A stretch of DNA of 35,106 bases from JBPBQZ01 sp050955105 (GTDB taxonomy: Bacteria > Pseudomonadota > Gammaproteobacteria > Burkholderiales > Burkholderiaceae). Below, one piece after another: positions 1-8,462 of this stretch. The notes below the pieces were generated by a model that was given only the letters and a program-made list of their open reading frames with translations, was not told where the DNA came from and did no database searches. The translations under genes and the position numbers were made by a program. Position 1 is the stretch's first letter. Each line of letters starts with the position of its first letter. Location: positions 1-35,106 of the forward strand of contig JBPBQZ010000141.1 in assembly GCA_050955105.1 (NCBI GenBank), read 5' to 3'.

Positions 1-1337
1 GAACCGGCTTGGCGAATCGCGCTCGTCACCGCGGCATCGCGCGACTGGTCATCGGGCGACTCGGCGAAGAAGAACGGCAGGATGCCGCCCACATCGTTGA
101 CACCCGCCGAACCGAAATCGTCGATCACCATGGGCGTCTTGTGGTCGCGGCGCTGCTGGATCACGGCCGAGTACTGCATCCAGCGCAGATTTGCGTGGAT
201 GCCTACCGCGTTGAGGTTGCCGATAATGGCTTCGGCGACCGGCCGGCTGCGATAGGCATAGATATCGATGTCGAAGCCGTTTGCATAGCCGGCCGCGGCA
301 AGCAAGGCTCGCGCGCGGGCTACGTCATACGGATAGGACTGAACCGCCTCGGTACAGCCGAATTGCGAAGGCGTGCAGGCGGCATCGATTACTTTCGACG
401 AGCCGCCGACCAGCGTCTTGGCGATCGCCGCCCGGTTGATCGCATAGGCAATTGCCTGCCTTACCTGCAGCTTCTTCAGCGGACTATCGGCCGACGACAG
501 GCCCGCCGCATCCAGCGTCAGGAAGCCGATGCGGAAGGTTTCGGCGTTTTGCACAGTCACGCGCGGCAGATGCGCGAGTCGTTCGGCCTGGTCGTTCGGA
601 ATGTAGTAAGCCCAGTCGACGCCGCCGCTGATCAGATCGGCGACTTGCGTATTGACGTCGGGAATCGTGCGATAAATGAAGGTCTTGATCTTCGGTTTGC
701 TTTTGCCGCCGCCGGAAAAATAGTCGTCGTTGCGTTCGAAGATGATGTCGCTGCCGCGCCGGCCGACGATTTTGTACGGGCCGGTGCCAATCGGATGTTC
801 ACCGAAAGCCTGGTCGCCGACTTTCTCGTGATATTTCTCCGGCATGATCGGCAACTGCATCAGGTATTCCAGTGCGAGCGGCGTCACCTGCTTGGCGTGG
901 ATACGCACGCGATATGGTCCGAGCGTTTCGACGCTGCTGATCCAGCCGCCCGTCATGCGATTGAATACCCGATTGGTTGGATTGGATGCATACCGCAAGG
1001 TGAAGGCCACGTCTTCCGAGGTCATTTCAGTGCCGTCATGAAATTTCACGCCATGACGCAAATCGAACTCCCAGGTGAGCGGATCGACCTGACGCCAGGC
1101 GGTCGCCAGCAACGGCTTGACTTCGAAGGAATTCGGATCGCGATAGAGCAGCGCGTCATAGGCCAGCAGGCCCAGCAGAAAACCTTCGCGCCCCGGCGCG
1201 TGGTAACGATCCAGACTGGGAAGTTGTGCCTGGAAGGCCGCGACCAAGGTATCGTTCGCCTGGTTTGCAAACGATGCGCCTGGCGCCGCGAGCAGTACGG
1301 ATGTAGCCAACAGACCTATTTTGATATGGCGAAGCAT
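1..1337 (-). CDS. ABC transporter substrate-binding protein, family 5 (partial, C-terminus beyond window)
   Basis: A frame read on the minus strand stays open from an ATG at 1337 to the window edge, giving about 445 residues without a stop. The N-terminus (MLRHIKIGLLATSVLLAAP, then GASFANQ) is a signal peptide, so the product is periplasmic. Family 5 (DppA/OppA/opine type) features include VKFHDGTEMTSEDVAFTLRY near residue 100, EHPIGTGPYK in the middle, and VRQAIAYAINRAAI later. Family members run about 500-530 residues, so only the tail is missing. It lies 24 bases downstream of the second ATPase gene in the same direction. The permease genes are not in view and presumably follow beyond position 1. 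The family binds peptides, opines, nickel or glutathione; the ligand cannot be told here. Confidence 0.93.
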   Translation of the reverse strand, partial: MLRHIKIGLLATSVLLAAPGASFANQANDTLVAAFQAQLPSLDRYHAPGREGFLLGLLAYDALLYRDPNSFEVKPLLATAWRQVDPLTWEFDLRHGVKFHDGTEMTSEDVAFTLRYASNPTNRVFNRMTGGWISSVETLGPYRVRIHAKQVTPLALEYLMQLPIMPEKYHEKVGDQAFGEHPIGTGPYKIVGRRGSDIIFERNDDYFSGGGKSKPKIKTFIYRTIPDVNTQVADLISGGVDWAYYIPNDQAERLAHLPRVTVQNAETFRIGFLTLDAAGLSSADSPLKKLQVRQAIAYAINRAAIAKTLVGGSSKVIDAACTPSQFGCTEAVQSYPYDVARARALLAAAGYANGFDIDIYAYRSRPVAEAIIGNLNAVGIHANLRWMQYSAVIQQRRDHKTPMVIDDFGSAGVNDVGGILPFFFAESPDDQSRDAAVTSAIRQAG

Positions 1338-1361
1338 GAAACAACCCCCGGCAGCGAAGCG

Positions 1362-2360
1362 TTAAAGTGGGTGAATAGGTATTGGCAGCCATTCGATCGA
1401 CGAGGCGGCGCTCGCACGCGCGCGCGGCCGGAAACAGGCGACGAAGCCCGCGTCGCGCGGCTCGGCGGGCGGCACCTCGCGGCGGCAGCGATCGATCGCG
1501 CGCGGACAGCGCGGCGCAAATGCGCAGCCGCCCTCCGCAGTCTCCTGGCGCATCGCCGCCGACTCGACAGGCGGCAATGCATGGTCCGGATCAAGCGGCA
1601 ATACCGCCGACATCAACAATTCTGTGTAGGGATGCTGCGGCTGGCCGAGTACCAGCTCGGTCGGTCCTTCTTCGACCACACGCCCGTGGTACATGACGGC
1701 GACGCGGTCGGCGAGATGCGCGACCACGCCGATGTTGTGCGTGACGATCAAATACGACAGCGCGAAGGTGTCGCGCAGGTCTTGCAGCAGGTTCAAGATC
1801 TGCGCTTGCACCGACACGTCGAGCGCAGACGTCGGTTCGTCGCAGATCACCACTTTCGGGCGCGCAATCAACGCGCGTGCAATCGCCACACGCTGGCGCT
1901 GGCCGCCGGACAATTCGGCGGGATAACGGCGTGCGAAGTCGGCCGACAATCCTACGCATTCGAGCATGTCGACCACTTGTGCGCGGGTAGTGGCGCGCGC
2001 CGCTCCCGCCAGCACATCGAGCGGCATGGCAACGATGTCGCCGACCCGTCTGGCTGGGTTGAGCGAGGCGAACGGGTCTTGAAAAACCGGCTGTACCAAG
2101 CGCGCGCGTGCCTTGCGCGAAAGTTGCTGGATCGGCTGCTCGAACAGATAAACGTCGCCCGAGGTGGGCGGCAGCAAGCCGAGCATCATGCGCGCGAGGG
2201 TCGATTTGCCCGAGCCCGATTCGCCGACCAGGCCGAGCGTCTGGCCCAGCGGCAGTCGCAGGCTGACGCCGCGCACCGCCTTCAGCGGCGGCGCATGGCG
2301 CCGCGACGCGAACTCGCGCGAAACGTTGGCGGCTTCGACCGCGATGTCGCGCGCTTTCAT
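1362..2360 (-). CDS. ABC transporter ATP-binding protein, oligopeptide/dipeptide (DppF/OppF) type
   Basis: This 332-residue ATPase is predicted to power the importer fed by the downstream binding protein. The start ATG at 2360 follows a GGAG and overlaps the stop of the upstream ATPase in an ATGA, which decides it over an open-frame extension to 2453. Visible motifs are Walker A GESGSGKST (about 46-54), signature LSGGQRQR, and Walker B VVICDEPTSALD. A C-terminal oligopeptide-type (oligo_HPY) cysteine region, CAFAPRCPRAIDRCRREV, is typical of the DppD/DppF pair. Translational coupling with the partner at 2357-3340 suggests the two work as a heterodimer. Confidence is high in family and low in substrate. 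Confidence 0.95.
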   Translation of the reverse strand: MKARDIAVEAANVSREFASRRHAPPLKAVRGVSLRLPLGQTLGLVGESGSGKSTLARMMLGLLPPTSGDVYLFEQPIQQLSRKARARLVQPVFQDPFASLNPARRVGDIVAMPLDVLAGAARATTRAQVVDMLECVGLSADFARRYPAELSGGQRQRVAIARALIARPKVVICDEPTSALDVSVQAQILNLLQDLRDTFALSYLIVTHNIGVVAHLADRVAVMYHGRVVEEGPTELVLGQPQHPYTELLMSAVLPLDPDHALPPVESAAMRQETAEGGCAFAPRCPRAIDRCRREVPPAEPRDAGFVACFRPRARASAASSIEWLPIPIHPL

Positions 2361-3340
2361 GCGGCACTCCAGGCGCTGCTGCCGCGGCGCAGGCAGCGGC
2401 AGGCCGCTTGGGGGGCATACGCGTGCAGCAGCGGGATTCGACCTTGCGCGCAAGGCGCAATGGCCTCGCCGCAGCGCGCCCGAAAGGCACAGCCTTCTAA
2501 ATCACCGACCAGCGTGGGCAGGTTGCCGGGAATCGAGCCGAGGCGTCCGCGCTGCGACGCTTGCGGCACGCAGGCGAACAGCGCCTGCGTATAAGGATGC
2601 AGCGGATCGCGAAACAAGGCGCGCACGGTGCCGGTCTCGACCACTTCGCCGGCGTACATGACCGCCACCCGGTCGGCGATGGCCGCGACCACGCCCAGAT
2701 CATGCGTGACGAACGCGATGGCGATGCCGAGGCGCTTTTGCAATTCCTTGAGCAACGTGAGCACCTGCGTCTGTACGGTAACGTCCAGCGCGGTGGTCGG
2801 CTCGTCGGCCAACAGTAATTGCGGGTCGCCCATCAGCGCCATGGCAAGCATCGCGCGCTGACGCAGTCCGCCGGACAGCTCGTGCGGATATTGGCTCATG
2901 CGCACCGCGGGCGACGTCACGCCAATGCTGTCGAGCAAGTCGCAGGCTTTCTCGTACGCCTGCTTGCGGTTCGCAACGCCGTGGCGCACCGCGACCTCGG
3001 TGAGCTGCCGCCCCACCGGCAGCGTCGGATTGAAGGCTGTCAGCGCGTCTTGGAACACCATGCCGATGCGGCCGCCGCGCAGGTCTTCAAGCGCGTGCCG
3101 GCCGATCTGCGTCAGGTCGATGCCGGCGAAACGCAGTGTTTTAGCCCGCGTGCGCGCGCCCGCCGGCAGCAAACCCATGATCGAGAGCAGCGTCAGCGAC
3201 TTGCCGCAGCCGGATTCGCCGACGATGCAAAGCGTCTCGCCGGCGTGAACGCTTAAGGAAAGGTCACGCAGCGCGTGCAATTCACCGCCCGTATGGGGCA
3301 GCCGCACATTAAGATTTCGTATTTCCAACAGCGCTTCCAT
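2357..3340 (-). CDS. ABC transporter ATP-binding protein, oligopeptide/dipeptide (DppD/OppD) type
   Basis: First visible gene of the minus-strand ABC operon, 327 residues from the ATG at 3340 (MEALLEIRNLNVRL, preceded by GGTGG). The open frame continues upstream into the intergenic promoter region, but that extension does not look like protein. Walker A is GESGCGKSL (about 41-49), the signature LSGGLRQRAMLA, Walker B LLLADEPTTALD, and a C-terminal cysteine region CAFRARCGEAIAPC matches the oligopeptide ATPase family. It is coupled by ATGA overlap to the next ATPase and is divergent from a LysR gene 100 bases away, which is the obvious candidate regulator. The order ATPase-ATPase-binding protein, with permeases later, is less common than binding protein first. 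Confidence 0.95.
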   Translation of the reverse strand: MEALLEIRNLNVRLPHTGGELHALRDLSLSVHAGETLCIVGESGCGKSLTLLSIMGLLPAGARTRAKTLRFAGIDLTQIGRHALEDLRGGRIGMVFQDALTAFNPTLPVGRQLTEVAVRHGVANRKQAYEKACDLLDSIGVTSPAVRMSQYPHELSGGLRQRAMLAMALMGDPQLLLADEPTTALDVTVQTQVLTLLKELQKRLGIAIAFVTHDLGVVAAIADRVAVMYAGEVVETGTVRALFRDPLHPYTQALFACVPQASQRGRLGSIPGNLPTLVGDLEGCAFRARCGEAIAPCAQGRIPLLHAYAPQAACRCLRRGSSAWSAA

Positions 3341-3425
3341 CAGAACCACCGCACTCAGGTCAATCGATGTGAGGGATACTGACAGCAGCAAAATATTATG
3401 GATAATACCGATTGCGGATGACACT

Positions 3426-3441
3426 ATAAGCAAAAGCTTAT
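3426..3441. promoter_or_regulatory. Inverted repeat ATAAGC-AAAA-GCTTAT overlapping the LysR start codon
   Basis: A perfect 6-base inverted repeat with a 4-base centre lies in the 99-base gap between the ABC operon and the LysR gene, covering the A and T of that gene's ATG. It has the ATAAG...CTTAT half-sites also found upstream of four operons later in the window, but with six rather than five bases between them and without the conserved 21-base flank. LysR proteins usually bind such sites in the shared divergent region to activate the target and repress themselves. The assignment to this LysR is inference. Confidence 0.5.
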
Positions 3442-4372
3442 GCACTTAAGTTGGCGGCAACTGGAAGTATTTCGTGCGTTCGCCTACTCGCAGAACGTCT
3501 CGGAAACCGCGCGCCTGCTGCATATTTCGCAGCCCGCGGTGAGCCAGATGCTCAGAGACATCGAGATACAGGTCGGCTTCGCGCTGGTTCAGCGCTCGCG
3601 CGGGCGCAGCAAGCTGACGCCCGAGGCGATGACTTTATTGCCCGATGTCGAGCGCATCCTCGCGCAAATGCTGTCGTTGCGCGGGCGCGCCGCGGAAATC
3701 AAAGATGCCAACGCCGGTTCCTTGACGATCGCCAGCGTGCCGACGCTATTCGCCGAATTGCTGCCGCAGATATTGTTGTCGTTCCGCGCCGAGCACCAGA
3801 AGGTGCGCTTGTGCGTGAGCACGCTCAGCGCGGAAGACGTCGTCAAGCATGTACGCCAGGACACTGCCGACGTCGGCTTTGCCTTCTTGCCGATCGATGA
3901 GATCAATGTCGCAGTGCTGCCGTTGATCAAGATGCGCGTGATCTGCGTGGTACCCAAGGGTCATCCCCTTGCGACGCGCGCGGCGCTCACAGTGTCGGAT
4001 CTGAATGACCAGCTGGTCATCGTGCAAGGAGCGCAGACGCCGCCCGGCTTCGTATTACGCGAATCGCTGGCGCCGGAAAGTGCCGAGTGGCGCGTGCTGG
4101 AGACCAATCAATCCACCTCGGCGCTACACCTGGTCAAACATGGCCTCGGCGTGGCGCTGATCCACCCGTTGACGCTGTCGCTGGACATGATGGATTACGT
4201 AGTGCCCATACGCTTCGAGCCGGCGGTGGAGCTCACGCTCGGCATGATCTACCCACGCTCGCGCACAGTGCCCCGGGTGGTCGTGCGTTTCGAAAAACAC
4301 GCGCGTCAATGCGCACATGTTTTTTGTCACACCATGCGCATGAAGGGACTTGATTGCGAGCCCTTGATCTGA
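3440..4372 (+). CDS. LysR-type transcriptional regulator (divergent from ABC operon)
   Basis: A 310-residue regulator with the standard N-terminal winged helix-turn-helix (RQLEVFRAFAYSQNVSETAR, then LLHISQPAVSQMLRDIE, about residues 6-45) and a C-terminal periplasmic-binding-type effector domain (from about residue 90, starting SLTIASVPTLFAELLPQILL). The recognition region SQPAVSQ and the style of the domain resemble the OccR/NocR/Nac branch of LysR proteins and the third LysR in this window. Divergent placement over a 99-base gap suggests it controls the ABC transporter operon, probably in response to the imported compound. An ATAAG-type palindrome overlaps its start codon, compatible with autorepression. 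The effector is unknown. Confidence 0.93.
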   Translation: MHLSWRQLEVFRAFAYSQNVSETARLLHISQPAVSQMLRDIEIQVGFALVQRSRGRSKLTPEAMTLLPDVERILAQMLSLRGRAAEIKDANAGSLTIASVPTLFAELLPQILLSFRAEHQKVRLCVSTLSAEDVVKHVRQDTADVGFAFLPIDEINVAVLPLIKMRVICVVPKGHPLATRAALTVSDLNDQLVIVQGAQTPPGFVLRESLAPESAEWRVLETNQSTSALHLVKHGLGVALIHPLTLSLDMMDYVVPIRFEPAVELTLGMIYPRSRTVPRVVVRFEKHARQCAHVFCHTMRMKGLDCEPLI

Positions 4373-4678
4373 CCTTAAACGCGTCGCGATATCCTCTTGC
4401 ATGGTCGGTGGGCGCTTCGCACCAGTGCCGGACACAATGTCGAGTGAACCCACATGATGATGGATATCAAATGCACCAAAACCGCTTAGCTCTCTCTCAC
4501 TGTCTGTTCCTCATGACGATCTTGTTTCGCGGTTGCAGACGGCTCAGTCTTTCATCGACATCAAGCCGCCACCGATCTTCATCCAGCGGCGGCCCGTCAG
4601 ATCGAAACGCGCGGGCAAGGATCTGTGCGCCGTAGCGTAGGTTGCCAAGCCTTGGATCATTCTTGTCTCCAAAGAGCG
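4373..4678. other. Intergenic stretch with a possible unrecognised gene remnant on the minus strand
   Basis: About 300 bases lie between the LysR stop and the SnoaL-like gene. On the minus strand one frame runs protein-like from about 4680 to a TGA at 4497-4499, with the phrases FGDKNDPRLGNLRYGAQIL and LDVDERLSRLQPRNKIVM. It has no start and overlaps the end of the neighbouring gene in another frame, so it could be the tail of a deleted gene. I do not recognise the family. No terminator hairpin is evident here. Confidence 0.25.
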
Positions 4679-5053
4679 TTATTGAGAACGCGGCGAGGCA
4701 TGATGGCTAACGATGCGCCAGCCTTCCGCCCGACGTACTAATACCCATGACAAGCGGTGCGGACGCGCGACCTGTTGCGAGACGAAGTTCGCCGTGGTCG
4801 CCAGTACGATGACGTCGGCAACCGGCTCCAGCAGCGCGGGCTCATCGAAACTCACCGACAATCCTTCCGACAACACCGAGAAGTATTCCTTCACACGTTC
4901 CATTCCGGCGTATAAAGCCGGCTTGCCGCCAAACAGCTGGGCGTCGTCGCTATAAAGAGCTGTTAGGGATGGCCAATCGCGGTGATTGAATGCGTCGGCC
5001 CATCGCGTCAAGGCATCGTGGGCGGCATCAACGGCAAGAGCAGAAGATTTCAT
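4679..5053 (-). CDS. SnoaL-like / NTF2-fold protein
   Basis: A small protein of 124 residues beginning MKSSALAVDAAHDALTRWAD at 5053, after an AGGA. An upstream ATG at 5101 is open but lacks a comparable ribosome site. The pattern WADAFNHRDWPSLTALYSDD near the N-terminus, FGGKPALYAGMERVKEYF in the middle and RLSWVLVRRAEGWRIVSHHAS at the end is typical of SnoaL/DUF4440 (SgcJ/EcaC-like) proteins with the NTF2 fold. Members act as small isomerases, cyclases or hydrolases, or as binding domains, and the role here is unknown. It is followed downstream only by possible remnant sequence and preceded by the frameshifted dehydrogenase on the same strand. Confidence 0.75.
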   Translation of the reverse strand: MKSSALAVDAAHDALTRWADAFNHRDWPSLTALYSDDAQLFGGKPALYAGMERVKEYFSVLSEGLSVSFDEPALLEPVADVIVLATTANFVSQQVARPHRLSWVLVRRAEGWRIVSHHASPRSQ

Positions 5054-5146
5054 AAGTGTCCTGATGTAGGTTTTGGTAATTAATCGACGCCTGTTATTCA
5101 AAACGCCGAATACCCAGCCTCAAAAATATAAGCGTGGTCCAGCGCG

Positions 5147-6051
5147 CTAATTCTTGCGCGGCCGCTTTTGTGCGACCAACGGCCCTTGCGCGTACAAACG
5201 CATCGGTGTTACCAGTCCGCCAGTCGTGAATCCCTGTTCGATCACGATACGGAACATCGAAGCAACCAGACTCGTCACGGGCATCGCACTGCCAGTTATG
5301 CGGGCCATGTCTAGAACGATGTCGAGATCCTTCATGGCGACCGTCGAATTGCCTTTATAGGTTCCTGCCACCATCGATTTGCCGTAATGGCGCAAGACAT
5401 TCGAATCGGCAAAGCCACCGGTCACCGCATCGGGTATCAGAGTCGGATCGATGCCGAAGCGCGCCGCGAAATTTAGAGTTTCCGCAATGACTGCACCAGT
5501 GCCGTAGTTCAGCATTTGGTTACACGCTTTCATTGCCATACCGCAACCGACCGGCCCCATGTGAGTGATATGGCTACCAAAGCTTGCAAGGTAGGGACGC
5601 ACGCGTTCGACGTCGATCGTTTCACCGCCGACCATTACCGCGAGCGTGCCCGCACGCGCACCGCTGGAGCCACCGGATACGGGGGCGTCGACCCACCCCA
5701 TCCCATTGAGGCGTTTTAAGCGCGCCGCCATTTCCTCGGTTGCTTCGGATGGATCGTGGATAGATCGACAATCAGTTGTCCAGGACGTCCCGCCTCAGCT
5801 AGTCCACCGGCCCCAAACACCACCTGCTCGACCGCACGCGTATCGGTTACACAGATAAAAACGATGTCGCAAGCGCCAGACAGCTCATCAAGTGTCGCAG
5901 CCTTGAGCGCCCCACGGGCGACGAAAGGCTCACTCTTGATCGCGGTGCGGTTGAACACGCGTAATGAGTGGCCGGCATCCAGGATGCGCATTGCCATCGG
6001 CGCCCCGATATCACCAAGACCGACGAAGCCGAGCCGCTCGCGTGTACTCAT
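5147..6051 (-). pseudogene. 3-hydroxyisobutyrate dehydrogenase-like (beta-hydroxyacid dehydrogenase), single-base frameshift
   Basis: Two overlapping frames together encode one beta-hydroxyacid dehydrogenase. The first (from the ATG at 6051, preceded by GGAG) carries the NAD(P) motif GFVGLGDIGAPMA and ends LIVDLSTIHP before going out of frame. The second continues with the substrate loop VDAPVSGGSSGARAGTLAVM and the catalytic-lysine region KACNQMLNYGTGAVIAE. The switch lies at about 5741-5752, where restoring one base gives the expected STIHPEATEEMAARL. The total of 905 bases is one short of a 301-residue gene, the usual family size. Enzymes of this family oxidise 3-hydroxyisobutyrate, tartronate semialdehyde or similar acids. 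It may be a true pseudogene or a base-calling error. Confidence 0.85.
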
Positions 6052-6080
6052 CGTTGCACTCCTCCCGAAGGGGCCGAATC

Positions 6081-6302
6081 GTGGCGCCTGGGCCCATCCG
6101 CACCGAACTGTTCATGACCACCAATCCAGCCGGCAGCGTTACGCAACAGCGCTATCTCAACGACATACCAATGCATCGCTTGGGGCGCCCGGAAGAAGTC
6201 GCCGCGGCTGCGGCGCTCCTTCTCTCGGAGGACGCAAGTTTCATCACAGGGCAAACCTTATTCGTGGATGGCGGCGGCTCGATCGGCAAGACAGCGATCT
6301 AA
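6081..6302 (+). pseudogene. C-terminal remnant of a short-chain dehydrogenase/reductase
   Basis: About 73 codons on the plus strand match the end of an SDR enzyme: VAPGPIRTELF (the segment after the catalytic region), RLGRPEEVAAAAALLLSEDA and SFITGQTLFVDGGGS. The Rossmann N-terminus and the catalytic Ser-Tyr-Lys portion are absent. Upstream, homology stops at about 6078, and the 5' end of the divergent dehydrogenase starts only 30 bases away, so the rest was removed by a rearrangement. No ribosome site or plausible start precedes it. It is non-functional. Confidence 0.85.
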
Positions 6303-6318
6303 CGAATTAGCACTGACA

Positions 6319-6358
6319 GAATATGTCGCGCAACGCCGAATCGTTGCGCGACATATTC
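6319..6358. terminator. Perfect 16-base hairpin between converging genes
   Basis: GAATATGTCGCGCAAC at 6319-6334 is followed by an 8-base loop and its exact reverse complement at 6343-6358. It lies between the end of the SDR remnant (plus strand) and the end of the binding protein gene (minus strand, stop at 6362), the right place for a bidirectional terminator. There is no clear T-run on either side, so termination is inferred from stem strength and position. Confidence 0.6.
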
Positions 6359-6361
6359 GAT

Positions 6362-7612
6362 TCAGGCGCCACCCATCTTGCAACCGATTTTTTCCGGCGT
6401 ACCAAACAACGCGTCGACATCACTCAATTTTGCGGGAACCCGATCAACGACATCTACGACATCCCATTTATCCTCGCCAGCTGGCTTGGTACGAACGATG
6501 TCTACCTGGTGGATAAACTGGTGATCCCAGGATCTATAGTAATTTGGCAGATTTCCACCATCGAGACGGAGATTTTCGAGGGCCGCCACGATTGCCGGCC
6601 CTGACGTTGATTTCGCCTGACTCATTGCTGCCAACAACATGCGCATTGCCATCCATCCTTGCCACGAGCTGACCGATGGCGGCGCCTTGTATTTGGCGCG
6701 CCATGTTTTGACAAAGGCCTTTTCTTCCGCCGAGTTGTTCGGATCGGTGTAATGCCACGGTTTGCCGAACAAACTGTTTGGTTGGTCGCCCGCGGCGAGA
6801 ATCGTCGAATCAGTAACGATCGGCGCGCCAACCGTACTCTTGCCACCGTACTGTTTGTATTGTTTTAAGAAATTGGTGACATCGTCGCCGCCTTGGCCTG
6901 CAACGATGACATCGGGACTAGTTTGGCGGATCTTTAGAATCTGGCTGCTGAAATCAGTCGTTCCCACTGGCACATATTCATTGCCAAGAAGGTTTCCTCC
7001 ATCCTGCTTCAAGAGCGCCGAACCAGTCTTGTAGATCTGCTGGCCGAAGGCGTAATCGGCTGATAGGAAATACCAGTTCTTCCCCTTCTTCAACAGCGCC
7101 GGCATGATCGCCGCAACCGCCACGTCGACTGTGATACCCGTGCGAAACGTATAACGATTGCACCTAGCGCCGGTAAGTTCCTGCGCGGCCGCCGTGACGA
7201 CCATGAAAGGTATTTTTGCGCGTTCGGCTATCGACGACATCGCGAACGAAGGCCCGCTCGCGACGCCCCCTACTACCGCGACGGCCTTATCCTGGTCGAT
7301 CACGCGGGCCATATTCTGCTGTGCGCCCTGCGGATTCGGTTCGTCATACCAAATCAATTTTATTGGTCGCCCGAGCACCGTGGATTGACGCGCGTCGACT
7401 TCAAGCATGGCTCCTTCCGCCGATTCCGTTCCGCCAGCGCCAAGAAAACCCTGTTTAGGCAAAACGATGCCTATCGTCACAGGCTCTTGTGTTTGCGCCG
7501 AAGCGCCTCGCACCGCGAATAAAGAAGTCGAGAATATGCCCACAACCATCAATGCCAGAGGCACGAGACTGATCTCGCCGCGCTTATCCGAAAAAAAATA
7601 CTTCTTTCGCAT
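6362..7612 (-). CDS. ABC transporter substrate-binding protein, branched-chain amino acid type
   Basis: A 416-residue periplasmic protein with a charged N-terminus, a hydrophobic stretch LVPLALMVVGIFSTSLFAV and a likely cleavage after GASAQ (about residue 40). The mature part starts TQEPVTIGIVLPKQGFLGAGG, the standard opening of type I (Peripla_BP_6, LivJ/AmiC-like) receptors, followed by VAVVGGVASGPSFAMSSIAE and ADYAFGQQIYKTG. Relatives commonly bind amino acids, aromatic acids or amides. No permease or ATPase gene is nearby, so it is an orphan. It sits 77 bases downstream of the enoyl-CoA hydratase gene on the same strand and may share its transcript. Confidence 0.9.
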   Translation of the reverse strand: MRKKYFFSDKRGEISLVPLALMVVGIFSTSLFAVRGASAQTQEPVTIGIVLPKQGFLGAGGTESAEGAMLEVDARQSTVLGRPIKLIWYDEPNPQGAQQNMARVIDQDKAVAVVGGVASGPSFAMSSIAERAKIPFMVVTAAAQELTGARCNRYTFRTGITVDVAVAAIMPALLKKGKNWYFLSADYAFGQQIYKTGSALLKQDGGNLLGNEYVPVGTTDFSSQILKIRQTSPDVIVAGQGGDDVTNFLKQYKQYGGKSTVGAPIVTDSTILAAGDQPNSLFGKPWHYTDPNNSAEEKAFVKTWRAKYKAPPSVSSWQGWMAMRMLLAAMSQAKSTSGPAIVAALENLRLDGGNLPNYYRSWDHQFIHQVDIVRTKPAGEDKWDVVDVVDRVPAKLSDVDALFGTPEKIGCKMGGA

Positions 7613-7689
7613 GCCCTGTCTCCTGGATTCCTTTGGAATTCGTGTAGTTGGAGGGTAATTCTCGAGCGACTATGGATACGCCGTCTCGG

Positions 7690-8457
7690 TCAACGATTCT
7701 TCCAAACGGGACTACGCTTCTCAGCGAACGCTCGAATGCCCTCTCTGGTGTCTTCCAGCTTGCGCAGCTCCTTTGCTAGTTCACGTCTGCGGCCCGTCAA
7801 CGAAGAATGGTCGCCAGGCCCTTCGATCGCCCGCAATGCGATTTCCTTGGTGTACTGAACGGCACGGGGCGCGCAGGTCATGATCTCTTGCGCCCATTGA
7901 CGCGCCACTGCCAGAGACGTTCCTTGCGGCGCTATCTCGGTAACCAAGCCCCATCGCGCGGCCTCGGCAGCGCCGACACGCCGCCCGGTTAGAAGCATAC
8001 CCATTGCGATGGGCGCGGGAATGCGTGCTGTCAACCTTTCCGCACCACCGCCCAGTGCGGCAAATCCTACTTTGGGCTCACTGAAACTGAACGTCGCTCG
8101 TTCGTCGGCAATGATGATGTCGCAACACAGCGCGATCTCCCATCCGCCGCCGAAGCAATAACCATTGACCGCGGCGATCAACGGTTTGACGAGATCGGTA
8201 CGATCAGCCATCCCCGCAAAACCGGTAGGAGGCATCGGATCATCGAAACCATCGAGCAAATCGTGGCCAGCCGAGAATGCCTTGTCGCCTTCACCTGTAA
8301 TGATTGCGAGCCATAGATCCGAATCCTCTTGAAAACTGTCCCAGATCCCAGACAATTCATGGCAAGCAGGCGCGTTTAAGGCGTTACGAACTTCTGGCCG
8401 ATTGATGGTGACAATAAGCAGTGGGCCATCGCGTTCTACTTTGAAATATTTGGGCAT
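7690..8457 (-). CDS. Enoyl-CoA hydratase/isomerase (crotonase) family protein
   Basis: A 255-residue crotonase starting MPKYFKVERDGPLLIVTINRP at 8457. Family features include RPEVRNALNAPACHEL near the N-terminus, KAFSAGHDL for the first half of the oxyanion hole, AAVNGYCFGGGWEIALCCDI for the second, and FSFSEPKVGFAALGGG in the active-site region. Such enzymes hydrate enoyl-CoA thioesters or rearrange acyl-CoAs in fatty, aromatic or branched-chain acid degradation. The upstream neighbour, 5 bases away on the same strand, is a broken CaiB-type CoA-transferase, so the substrate would originally have been a CoA ester made by that enzyme. It appears intact, though its pathway partner is not. Confidence 0.9.
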   Translation of the reverse strand: MPKYFKVERDGPLLIVTINRPEVRNALNAPACHELSGIWDSFQEDSDLWLAIITGEGDKAFSAGHDLLDGFDDPMPPTGFAGMADRTDLVKPLIAAVNGYCFGGGWEIALCCDIIIADERATFSFSEPKVGFAALGGGAERLTARIPAPIAMGMLLTGRRVGAAEAARWGLVTEIAPQGTSLAVARQWAQEIMTCAPRAVQYTKEIALRAIEGPGDHSSLTGRRRELAKELRKLEDTREGIRAFAEKRSPVWKNR

Positions 8458-8462
8458 ATTAT

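Noticed and set aside
9..2594. Long plus-strand open frame of 861 codons
   Set aside because: It is antisense to the binding protein and ATPase genes, which have clear family motifs on the minus strand. Its product is arginine- and histidine-rich with no recognisable domain.
4354..4635. 93-codon plus-strand frame after the first LysR
   Set aside because: It overlaps the LysR end and is rich in serine and arginine without motifs. A minus-strand remnant explains the region slightly better.
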